Assembly (NCBI GenBank): GCA_030848705.1
Contig: JAUIZM010000026.1
Location: forward strand, 620,001-684,000
Length of the DNA: 64,000 nt
Direction: 5' to 3'
Source: Heracleum sosnowskyi
Taxonomy: Eukaryota; Streptophyta; Magnoliopsida; Apiales; Apiaceae
The notes beneath the pieces are model-generated. The model saw only the letters and a list, made by a program, of their open reading frames with translations. It did no database searches and was not told the DNA's origin. Positions 1-9,222 of this stretch are shown piece after piece (the stretch's first letter is position 1; each line of letters opens with the position of its first letter). A program made the position numbers and the translations under genes.

Positions 1-30
1 CGGAAAAGATACCAGGGGACGCCCGATTAC

Positions 31-54
31 GTATACCTCTAAAGGGAGGTATAC
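31..54. repeat. Inverted repeat in most monomers (9-bp arms, 6-nt loop)
   Basis: First instance of a perfect dyad, GTATACCTC-N6-GAGGTATAC, at monomer offset 31-54. It recurs about every 168 bp in classes A, B, C1, C3, D, E and F. Class E and some others have taaaga instead of taaagg in the loop but keep both arms. Single-arm mismatches are rare: gtatacttct near 22681, 25873, 29065 and 30073; gtatacatct near 23185, 26377 and 30577; gtctacctc near 4567, 7246 and 15301. Class C2 lacks the dyad. A hairpin or cruciform, or a dimeric protein site, is possible; that is inference. Confidence 0.95.
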
Positions 55-840
55 AAGGAAAATGGAGAAAAATTGAAGCGGGCCCTTTTGTGGATATTTT
101 CTCGTAGCTTGACCCTATGGGTTTATAGAATTACAGAAAAGTTCATTTGGGGATGTCCGTGCTTGAATCAGAGAAGATACCAGGGGACGCCCGATTACGT
201 ATACCTCTAAAGGGAGGTATACAAGGAAAATGTAGAAAAATTGAAGCAGACCCTTTTGTGGATATTTTCTCGTAGCTTGACCCTATGGGTTTAGAGAATT
301 GCAGAAAAGTTCATTTGGGGATGTCCGTGTATGAATCGGAGCAGATACCAGGGGACGTCCGATTACGTATACCTCTAAAGAGAGGTATACAAGGAAAATG
401 GAGAAATATTGAAGTGGGCCATTTTTTCGATATTTTCTCGTAGCTTGACCCTCTGGGTTTAGAGAATTACAGAAAAGTTCATTTGGGGATGTCCGTGTAT
501 GAATCGGAGCAGATACCAGGGGACGCCCGATTACGTACACCTCTAAAGGGAGCTATAAAAGGAAAATGGGGAAAAATTGAAGCGGGCCGTTTTGTGGATA
601 TTTTCTCGAAGCTTGGCCCTATGGGTTTATAGAATTGCAGAAAAGTTCATTTGGGGATGTCCGTGTATGAATCGGAGCAGATACCAGGGGACACCCGATT
701 ACGTACACCTCTAAAGGGAGCTATAAAAGGAAAATGGGGAAAAATTGAAGCGGGCCGTTTTGTGGATATTTTCTCGAAACTTGGCCCTATGGGTTTATAG
801 AATTGCATAAAAGTTCATTTGGGGATGTCCGTGCCTGAAT

Positions 841-1008
841 CGGAAAAGATACCAGGGGACGCCCGATTACGTATACCTCTAAAGGGAGGTATACAAGGAA
901 AATGGAGAAAAATTGAAGCGGGCCCTTTTGTGGATATTTTCTCGTAGCTTGACCCTATGGGTTTATAGAATTACAGAAAAGTTCATTTGGGGATGTCCGT
1001 GCATGAAT
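841..1008 (+). repeat. Class A monomer (reference example)
   Basis: Leader cggaaaag, intact dyad, body ggagaaaaattgaagcgggc, then ctcgtagcttgaccctatgg and a ttacagaaaag tail ending gtgcatgaat. It holds a GGGCCC palindrome in the body. Class A nearly always follows class C2 and usually precedes C1, so it starts the basic five-monomer cycle. The copy at base 1 differs mainly in its gtgcttgaat end. Confidence 0.9.
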
Positions 1009-1176
1009 CGGAGCAGATACCAGGGGACGCCCGATTACGTATACCTCTAAAGGGAGGTATACAAGGAAAATGGATAAAAATTTAAGCGGGCCCTTTTGTG
1101 GATATTTTCTCGTAGCTTGACCCTATGGGTTTATAGAATTACAGAAAAGTTCATTTGGGGATGTCCGTGCCTGAAT
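1009..1176 (+). repeat. Class C1 monomer (reference example)
   Basis: Leader cggagcag, intact dyad, body ggataaaaatttaagcgggc, ttacag tail, ending gtgcctgaat. It follows class A and precedes class B. Some copies read ggataaaaattgaagcgggc instead (for example 1345-1512). Confidence 0.88.
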
Positions 1177-4032
1177 CGGAGAAGATACTAGGGGACGCCC
1201 GATTACGTATACCTCTAAAGGGAGGTATACAAGGAAAATATAGAAAAATTGAAGCAAACCCTTTTGTGGATATTTTCTCGTAGCTTGACCCTATGGGTTT
1301 ATAGAATTACAGAAAAGTTCATTTGGGGATGTCCGTGCATGAATCGGAGCAGATACCAGGGGACGCCCGATTACGTATACCTCTAAAGGGAGGTATACAA
1401 GGAAAATGGATAAAAATTGAAGCGGGCCCTTTTGTGGATATTTTCTCGTAGCTTGACCCTATGGGTTTATAGAATTACAGAAAAGTTCATTTGGGGATGT
1501 CCGTGCCTGAATCGGAGAAGATACCAGGGGACGCCCGATTACGTATACCTCTAAAGGGAGGTATACAAGGAAAATGTAGAAAAATTGAAGCAGACCGTTT
1601 TCTGGATATTTTCTCGTAGCTTGACCCTCTGGGTTTATAGAATTGCATAAAAGTTCATTTGTGGATGTCCGTGCCTGAATCAGAGAAGATACCAGGGGAC
1701 GCCCGATTACGTATACCTCTAAAGGGAGGTATACAAGGAAAATGGAGAAATGTTGAAGTGGGCCGTTTTTTCGATATTTTGTCGTAGCTTGACCCTATGG
1801 GTTTATAGAATTGCAGAAAAGTTCATTTGGGGATGTCCGTGTATGAATCGGAGCAGATACCAGGGGACACCCGATTACGTACACCTCTAAAGGGAGCTAT
1901 AAAAGGAAAATGGGGAAAAATTGAAGCGGGCCGTTTTGTGGATATTTTCTCGAAACTTGGCCCTATGGGTTTATAGAATTGCATAAAAGTTCATTTGGGG
2001 ATGTCCGTGCCTGAATCGGAAAAGATACCAGGGGACGCCCGATTACGTATACCTCTAAAGGGAGGTATACAAGGAAAATGGAGAAAAATTGAAGCGGGCC
2101 CTTTTGTGGATATTTTCTCGTAGCTTGACCCTATGGGTTTATAGAATTACAGAAAAGTTCATTTGGGGATGTCCGTGCTTGAATCAGAGAAGATACCAGG
2201 GGACGCCCGATTACGTATACCTCTAAAGGGAGGTATACAAGGAAAATGTAGAAAAATTGAAGGAGACCCTTTTGTGGATATTTTCTCGTAGCTTGACCCT
2301 ATGGGTTTAGAGAATTGCAGAAAAGTTCATTTGGGGATGTCCGTGTATGAATCGGAGCAGATACCAGGGGACGTCCGATTACGTATACCTCTAAAGAGAG
2401 GTATACAAGGAAAATGGAGAAATATTGAAGTGGGCCGTTTTTTCGATATTTTCTCGTAGCTTGACCCTCTGGGTTTAGAGAATTACAGAAAAGTTCATTT
2501 GGGGATGTCCGTGTATGAATCGGAGCAGATACCAGGGGACGCCCGATTACGTACACCTCTAAAGGGAGCTATAAAAGGAAAATGGGGAAAAATTGAAGCG
2601 GGCCGTTTTGTGGATATTTTCTCGAAGCTTGGCCCTATGGGTTTATAGAATTGCAGAAAAGTTCATTTGGGGATGTCCGTGTATGAATCGGAGCAGATAC
2701 CAGGGGACACCCGATTACGTACACCTCTAAAGGGAGCTATAAAAGGAAAATGGGGAAAAATTGAAGCGGGCCGTTTTGTGGATATTTTCTCGAAACTTGG
2801 CCCTATGGGTTTATAGAATTGAATAAAAGTTCATTTGGGGATGTCCGTGCCTGAATCGGAAAAGATACCAGGGGACGCCCGATTACGTATACCTCTAAAG
2901 GGAGGTATACAAGGAAAATGGAGAAAAATTAAAGCGGGCCCTTTTGTGGATATTTTCTCGTAGCTTGACCCTATGGGTTTATAGAATTACAGAAAAGTTC
3001 ATTTGGGGATGTCCGTGCATGAATCGGAGCAGATACCAGGGGACGCCCGATTACGTATACCTCTAAAGGGAGGTATACAAGGAAAATGGATAAAAATTTA
3101 AGCGGGCCCTTTTGTGGATATTTTCTCGTAGCTTGACCCTATGGGTTTATAGAATTACAGAAAAGTTCATTTGGGGATGTCCGTGCCTGAATCGGAGAAG
3201 ATACTAGGGGACGCCCGATTACGTATACCTCTAAAGGGAGGTATACAAGGAAAATATAGAAAAATTGAAGCAAACCCTTTTGTGGATATTTTCTCGTAGC
3301 TTGACCCTATGGGTTTATAGAATTGCATAAAAGTTCATTTGTGGATGTCCGTGCCTGAATCAGAGAAGATACCAGGGGACGCCCGATTACGTATACCTCT
3401 AAAGGGAGGTATACAAGGAAAATGGAGAAATATTGAAGTGGGCCGTTTTTTCGATATTTTCTCGTAGCTTGACCCTATGGGTTTATAGAATTACAGAAAA
3501 GTTCATTTGGGGATGTCCGTGTATGAATCGGAGCAGATACCAGGGGACGCCCGATTACGTACACCTCTAAAGGGAGCTATAAAAGGAAAATGGGGAAAAA
3601 TTGAAGCGGGCCGTTTTGTGGATATTTTCTCGAAACTTGGCCCTATGGGTTTATAGAATTGCATAAAAGTTCATTTGGGGATGTCCGTGCCTGAATCGGA
3701 AAAGATACCAGGGGACGCCCGATTACGTATACCTCTAAAGGGAGGTATACAAGGAAAATGGAGAAAAATTGAAGCGGGCCCTTTTGTGGATATTTTCTCG
3801 TAGCTTGACCCTATGGGTTTATAGAATTACAGAAAAGTTCATTTGGGGATGTCCGTGCATGAATCGGAGCAGATACCAGGGGACGCCCGATTACGTATAC
3901 CTCTAAAGGGAGGTATACAAGGAAAATGGATAAAAATTGAAGCGGGCCCTTTTGTGGATATTTTCTCGTAGCTTGACCCTATGGGTTTATAGAATTACAG
4001 AAAAGTTCATTTGGGGATGTCCGTGCCTGAAT

Positions 4033-4200
4033 CGGAGAAGATACCAGGGGACGCCCGATTACGTATACCTCTAAAGGGAGGTATACAAGGAAAATGTAGA
4101 AAAATTGAAGCAGACCCTTTTGTGGATATTTTCTCGTAGCTTGACCCTATGGTTTTATAGAATTGCATAAAAGTTCATTTGTGGATGTCCGTGCCTGAAT
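4033..4200 (+). repeat. Class B monomer (reference example)
   Basis: Leader cggagaag, intact dyad, body gtagaaaaattgaagcagac followed by ccttttgtgg, then gcataaaag and the diagnostic ttcatttgtggatgtcc tail. It follows C1 or C3 and precedes D or F. A B'' sub-variant has atactagg and atatagaaaaattg (1177, 3193, about 9559, 10902, 12246 and 13927). Confidence 0.88.
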
Positions 4201-4368
4201 CAGAGAAGATACCAGGGGACGCCCGATTACGTATACCTCTAAAGGGAGGTATACAAGGAAAATGGAGAAATATTGAAGTGGACCGTTTTTTCGATATTTT
4301 CTCGTAGCTTGACCCTATGGATTTATAGAATTGCAGAAAAGTTCATTTGGGGATGTCCGTGTATGAAT
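4201..4368 (+). repeat. Class D monomer (reference example)
   Basis: Leader cagagaag, intact dyad, body gagaaatattgaagtggg followed by ccgttttttcg (here the gaccg variant), tail gcagaaaag ending gtgtatgaat. D is the branch point of the array: it is followed either by class C2 or by class E. E-preceding copies usually carry tttagagaattgcag, while C2-preceding copies carry tttatagaattgcag. Confidence 0.88.
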
Positions 4369-4536
4369 CGGAGCAGATACCAGGGGACGCCCGATTACGT
4401 ACACCTCTAAAGGGAGCTATAAAAGGAAAATGGGGAAAAATTGAAGTGGGCCGTTTTGTGGATATTTTCTCGAAACTTGGCCCTATGGGTTTATAGAATT
4501 GCATAAAAGTTCATTTGGGGATGTCCGTGCCTGAAT
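4369..4536 (+). repeat. Class C2 monomer (reference example): dyad lost, TATAAAAG present
   Basis: Leader cggagcag, then gtacacctctaaaggg and agctataaaagg, body ggggaaaaattgaag, and ctcgaaacttggccc or ctcgaagcttggccc. The two arms of the usual dyad have diverged (gtacac on the left, gctataaaa on the right), so only a 3-bp stem remains. The same right-arm change creates TATAAAAG at 4418-4425. C2 copies with ctcgaagctt contain AAGCTT. C2 follows D and is followed almost always by A. Confidence 0.9.
4418..4425 (+). promoter_or_regulatory. TATA-box-like octamer TATAAAAG in a class C2 monomer
   Basis: The octamer sits at C2 offset 50-57 and recurs in every class C2 copy I read. It matches the eukaryotic TATA consensus, but no start site, gene or other promoter element is evident. 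It is reported as a candidate only: a single substitution pair in an AT-rich satellite can make it by chance. Confidence 0.25.
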
Positions 4537-5208
4537 CGGAAAAGATACCAGGGGACGCCCGATTACGTCTACCTCTAAAGGGAGGTATACAAGGAAAATG
4601 GAGAAAAATTGAAGCGGGCCCTTTTGTGGATATTTTGTCGTAGCTTGACCCTATGGGTTTATAGAATTACAGAAAAGTTCATTTGGGGATGTCCGTGCCT
4701 GAATCGGAGAAGATACCAGGGGACGCCCGATTACGTATACCTCTAAAGGGAGGTATACAAGGAAAATGTAGAAAAATTGAAGCAGACCCTTTTGTGGATA
4801 TTTTCTCATAGCTTGACCCTATGGGTTTAGAGAATTGCAGAAAAGTTCATTTGGGGATGTCCGTGTATGAATCGGAGCAGATACCAGGGGACGTCCGATT
4901 ACGTATACCTCTAAAGAGAGGTATACAAGGAAAATGGAGAAATATTGAAGTGGGCCGTTTTTTCGATATTTTCTCGTAGCTTGACCCTCTGTGTTTAGAG
5001 AATTGCAGAAAAGTTCATTTGGGGATGTCCGTGTATGAATCGGAGCAGATACCAGGGGACGCCCGATTACGTACACCTCTAAAGGGAGCTATAAAAGGAA
5101 AATGGGGAAAAATTGAAGCGGGCCGTTTTGTGGATATTTTCTCGAAGCTTGGCCCTATGGGTTTATAGAATTGCATAAAAGTTCATTTGGGGATGTCCGT
5201 GCCTGAAT

Positions 5209-5367
5209 CGGAAAAGATACTAGGGGACGCCCGATTACGTATACCTCCTATACAAGGAAAATGGAGAAAAATTGAAGCGGGCCCTTTTGTGGATATTTTC
5301 TCGTAGCTTGACCCTATGGGTTTATAGAATTACAGAAAAGTTCATTTTGGGATGTCTGTGCATGAAT
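5209..5367 (+). repeat. 159-bp class A monomer with a 9-bp deletion in the dyad
   Basis: The dyad region reads gtatacctcctatac (5239-5253): nine bases covering the loop and part of the right arm are missing, with one substitution. The same allele occurs at 7888-8046 and 15942-16100, so it has been copied with its HOR. A deletion centred on a hairpin fits slippage during replication; that is inference. Confidence 0.9.
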
Positions 5368-8300
5368 CGGAGCAGATACCAGGGGACGCCCGATTACGTA
5401 TACCTCTAAAGGGAGGTATACAAGGAAAATGGATAAAAATTTAAGCGGGCCCTTTTGTGGATATTTTCTCGTAGCTTGACCCTATGGGTTTATAGAATTG
5501 CATAAAAGTTCATTTGGGGATGTCCGTGCCTGAATCAGAGAAGATACCAGGGGACGCCCGATTACGTATACCTCTAAAGGGAGGTATACAAGGAAAATGG
5601 AGAAAAATTAAAGCGGGCCCTTTTGTGGATATTTTCTCGTAGCTTGACCCTATGGGTTTATAGAATTACAGAAAAGTTCATTTGGGGATGTCCGTGCATG
5701 AATCGGAGCAGATACCAGGGGACGCCCGATTACGTATACCTCTAAAGGGAGGTATACAAGGAAAATGGATAAAAATTTAAGCGGGCCCTTTTGTGGATAT
5801 TTTCTCGTAGCTTGACCCTATGGGTTTATAGAATTACAGAAAAGTTTATTTGGGGATGTCCGTGCCTGAATCGGAGAAGATACTAGGGGACGCCCGATTA
5901 CGTATACCTCTAAAGGGAGGTATACAAGGAAAATATAGAAAAATTGAAGCAAACCCTTTTGTGGATATTTTCTCGTAGCTTGACCCTATGGGTTTATAGA
6001 ATTGCATAAAAGTTCATTTGTGGATGTCCGTGCCTGAATCAGAGAAGATACCAGGGGACGCCCGATTACGTATACCTCTAAAGGGAGGTATACAAGGAAA
6101 ATGGAGAAATATTGAAGTGGGCCGTTTTTTCGATATTTTCTCGTAGCTTGACCCTATGGGTTTATAGAATTACAGAAAAGTTCATTTGGGGATGTCCGTG
6201 TATGAATCGGAGCAGATACCAGGGGACGCCCGATTACGTACACCTCTAAAGGGAGCTATAAAAGGAAAATGGGGAAAAATTGAAGCGGGCCGTTTTGTGG
6301 ATATTTTCTCAAAACTTGGCCCTATGGGTTTATAGAATTGCATAAAAGTTCATTTGGGGATGTCCGTGCCTGAATCGGAAAAGATACCAGGGGACGCCCG
6401 ATTACGTATACCTCTAAAGGGAGGTATACAAGGAAAATGGAGAAAAATTGAAGCGGGCCCTTTTGTGGATATTTTCTCGTAGCTTGACCCTATGGGTTTA
6501 TAGAATTACAGAAAAGTTCATTTGGGGATGTCCGTGCATGAATCGGAGCAGATACCAGGGGACGCCCGATTACGTATACCTCTAAAGGGAGGTATACAAG
6601 GAAAATGGATAAAAATTGAAGCGGGCCCTTTTGTGGATATTTTCTCGTAGCTTGACCCTATGGGTTTATAGAATTACAGAAAAGTTCATTTGGGGATGTC
6701 CGTGCCTGAATCGGAGAAGATACCAGGGGACGCCCGATTACGTATACCTCTAAAGGGAGGTATACAAGGAAAATGTAGAAAAATTGAAGCAGACCCTTTT
6801 GTGGATATTTTCTCGTAGCTTGACCCTATGGTTTTATAGAATTGCATAAAAGTTCATTTGTGGATGTCCGTGCCTGAATCAGAGAAGATACCAGGGGACG
6901 CCCGATTACGTATACCTCCAAAGGGAGGTATACAAGGAAAATGGAGAAATATTGAAGTGGGCCGTTTTTTCGATATTTTCTCGTAGCTTGACCCTATGGA
7001 TTTATAGAATTGCAGAAAAGTTCATTTGGGGATGTCCGTGTATGAATCGGAGCAGATACCAGGGGACGCCCGATTACGTACACCTCTAAAGGGAGCTATA
7101 AAAGGAAAATGGGGAAAAATTGAAGTGGGCCGTTTTGTGGATATTTTCTCGAAACTTGGCCCTATGGGTTTATAGAATTGCATAAAAGTTCATTTGGGGA
7201 TGTCCGTGCCTGAATCGGAAAAGATACCAGGGGACGCCCGATTACGTCTACCTCTAAAGGGAGGTATACAAGGAAAATGGAGAAAAATTGAAGTGGGCCC
7301 TTTTGTGGATATTTTCTCGTAGCTTGACCCTATGGGTTTATAGAATTACAGAAAAGTTCATTTGGGGATGTCCGTGCCTGAATCGGAGAAGATACCAGGG
7401 GACGCCCGATTACGTATACCTCTAAAGGAAGGTATACAAGGAAAATGTAGAAAAATTGAAGCAGACCCTTTTGTGGATATTTTCTCGTAGCTTGACCCTA
7501 TGGGTTTAGAGAATTGCAGAAAAGTTCATTTGGGGATGTCCGTGTATGAATCGGAGCAGATACCAGGGGACGTCCGATTACGTATACCTCTAAAGAGAGG
7601 TATACAAGGAAAATGGAGAAATATTGAAGTGGGCCGTTTTTTCGATATTTTCTCGTAGCTTGACCCTCTGTGTTTAGAGAATTGCAGAAAAGTTCATTTG
7701 GGGATGTCCGTGTATGAATCGGAGCAGATACCAGGGGACGCCCGATTACGTACACCTCTAAAGGGAGCTATAAAAGGAAAATGGGGAAAAATTGAAGCGG
7801 GCCGTTTTGTGGATATTTTCTCGAAGCTTGGCCCTATGGGTTTATAGAATTGCATAAAAGTTCATTTGGGGATGTCCGTGCCTGAATCGGAAAAGATACT
7901 AGGGGACGCCCGATTACGTATACCTCCTATACAAGGAAAATGGAGAAAAATTGAAGCGGGCCCTTTTGTGGATATTTTCTCGTAGCTTGACCCTATGGGT
8001 TTATAGAATTACAGAAAAGTTCATTTTGGGATGTCTGTGCATGAATCGGAGCAGATACCAGGGGACGCCCGATTACGTATACCTCTAAAGGGAGGTATAC
8101 AAGGAAAATGGATAAAAATTTAAGCGGGCCCTTTTGTGGATATTTTCTCGTAGCTTGACCCTATGGGTTTATAGAATTGCATAAAAGTTCATTTGGGGAT
8201 GTCCGTGCCTGAATCAGAGAAGATACCAGGGGACGCCCGATTACGTATACCTCTAAAGGGAGGTATACAAGGAAAATGGAGAAATATTGAAGTGGGCCGT

Positions 8301-8382
8301 TTTTTCGATATTTTCTCGTAGCTTGACCCTATGGGTTTAGAGAATTGTAGAAAAGTTCATTTGGGGATGTCCGTGTATGAAT

Positions 8383-8550
8383 CGGAGCATATACCAGGGG
8401 ACGCCCGATTACGTATACCTCTAAAGAGAGGTATACCAGGAAAATGGGGAAAAATTGAAGCGGGCCGTTTTGTGGATATTTTCTCATAGGTTGACCCTAT
8501 GGGTTTATAGAATTGCACAAAAGTTCATTTGGGGATGGCCGTGCATGAAT
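8383..8550 (+). repeat. Class E monomer, first of 30, with a second hairpin
   Basis: Leader cggagcat, dyad intact with a taaaga loop and a ccagg flank, body ggggaaaaattgaagcgggc, then ctcataggttgaccctatgg, gcacaaaag, and ggatggccgtgcatgaat. The cataggt change makes a class-specific dyad, CATAGG-ttgac-CCTATG, at 8485-8501. The ctcatagg landmark occurs 30 times: once at 8483, then from 16536 to 63574, densest at 16.5-34.5 kb. E follows D (or a D-bodied chimera) and precedes C3. Confidence 0.9.
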
Positions 8551-8718
8551 CGGAGCAGATACCAGGGGACGCCCGATTACGTATACCTCTAAAGGGAGGT
8601 ATACAAGGAAAATGGAGAAAAATTGAAGCGGGCCCTTTTGTGAATATTTTCTCGTAGCTTGACCCTATGCGTTTATAGAATTACAGAAAAGTTCATTTGG
8701 GGATGTCCGTGCCTGAAT
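8551..8718 (+). repeat. Class C3 monomer (reference example)
   Basis: Leader cggagcag with an A-like body (ggagaaaaattgaagcgggc) and the diagnostic ctatgcgtttatagaattac tail, ending gtgcctgaat. It follows E and precedes B. A sub-variant with ttatagaaaag occurs at 17611, 19963, 21475, 25171, 28363 and 29371. Confidence 0.85.
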
Positions 8719-9222
8719 CGGAGAAGATACCAGGGGACGCCCGATTACGTATACCTCTAAAGGGAGGTATACAAGGAAAATGTAGAAAAATTGAAGCAGA
8801 CCCTTTTGTGGATATTTTCTCGTAGCTTGACCCTATGGGTTTAGAGAATTGCAGAAAAGTTCATTTGGGGATGTCCGTGTATGAATCGGAGCAGATACCA
8901 GGGGACGTCCGATTACGTACACCTCTAAAGGGAGCTATAAAAGGAAAATGGGGAAAAATTGAAGCGGGCCGTTTTGTGGATATTTTCTCGAAGCTTGGCT
9001 CAATGGGTTTATAGAATTGCAGAAAAGTTCATTTGGGGATGTCCGTGTATGAATCAGAGCAGATACCAGGGGACGCCCGATTACGTACACCTCTAAAGGG
9101 AGCTATAAAAGGAAAATGGCGAAAAATTGAAGCGGGCCGTTTTGTGGATATTTTCTCAAAACTTGGCCCTATGGGTTTATAGAATTGCATAAAAGTTCAT
9201 TTGGGGATGTCCGTGCCTGAAT

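Larger units (their letters stand above)
1..3290 (+). repeat. 2016-bp (12-mer) duplication, 1-2016 and 2017 onward
   Basis: Bases 1 to about 1270 recur at 2017 to about 3290. Shared private variants include gtgcttgaatcagagaag at the end of the first monomer, gacgtccg in the third, two consecutive C2 units, and atactagg plus caaaccc in the eighth. The copies then diverge (ttacag against gcataaaag). The left edge is cut by the window. The monomer starting at 169 joins a D leader to a B body and is a likely recombinant. Confidence 0.85.
2857..8214 (+). repeat. 2679-bp (16-mer) HOR, two tandem copies
   Basis: Copy 1 is about 2857-5535 and copy 2 about 5536-8214. Shared rare variants lie exactly 2679 bp apart: gaaaaattaaag (2925/5604), ctatggtttt, ctatggattt, gtctacctc, gacgtccg, a 9-bp deletion (5209/7888) and gatgtctgtg. 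I noticed about ten differences between the copies, mostly transitions, plus a different leader at the first monomer. The length is 16 x 168 minus the 9-bp deletion. A third, displaced copy of the later part lies at 14767-16100. Confidence 0.9.
8215..9222 (+). repeat. Six-monomer junction block D-E-C3-B'-C2-C2
   Basis: It lies between the 2679-bp and the 1344-bp HOR blocks. It holds the only class E monomer left of 16.4 kb (8383-8550). The monomer at 8887 has the gacgtccg of the D' variant joined to a C2 body, a sign of exchange. Confidence 0.8.

Noticed and set aside
15..47. CENP-B box (nTTCGnnnnAnnCGGGn)
   Set aside because: The best match is on the minus strand over the cccgattacgtatac region. 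It keeps the A and CGGG but only one of the four TTCG bases, six of nine core positions. I saw no better match elsewhere in the monomer.
101..120. RNA polymerase III A-box or tRNA-derived origin (tagcttgaccctatgg)
   Set aside because: The A-box consensus fails at the AGY step and no B-box (GGTTCGANNCC) follows, so there is no sign that this is a SINE or tRNA derivative.
149..158. NF-kB-like site in ggggatgtcc
   Set aside because: It matches the loose GGGRNWYYCC consensus at 9 of 10 positions, but the host is unknown and short matches are expected by chance.
283..540. 85-codon minus-strand frame, repeated at 2299, 4819 and 7498, with a shorter version at 15585
   Set aside because: It is a 56-codon repeat of the satellite itself (168 = 3 x 56). 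The frame opens where ctctgggt or ctctgtgt replaces ctatgggt and removes a stop. Copies recur with the HOR, not independently, and show no domain, signal or promoter.
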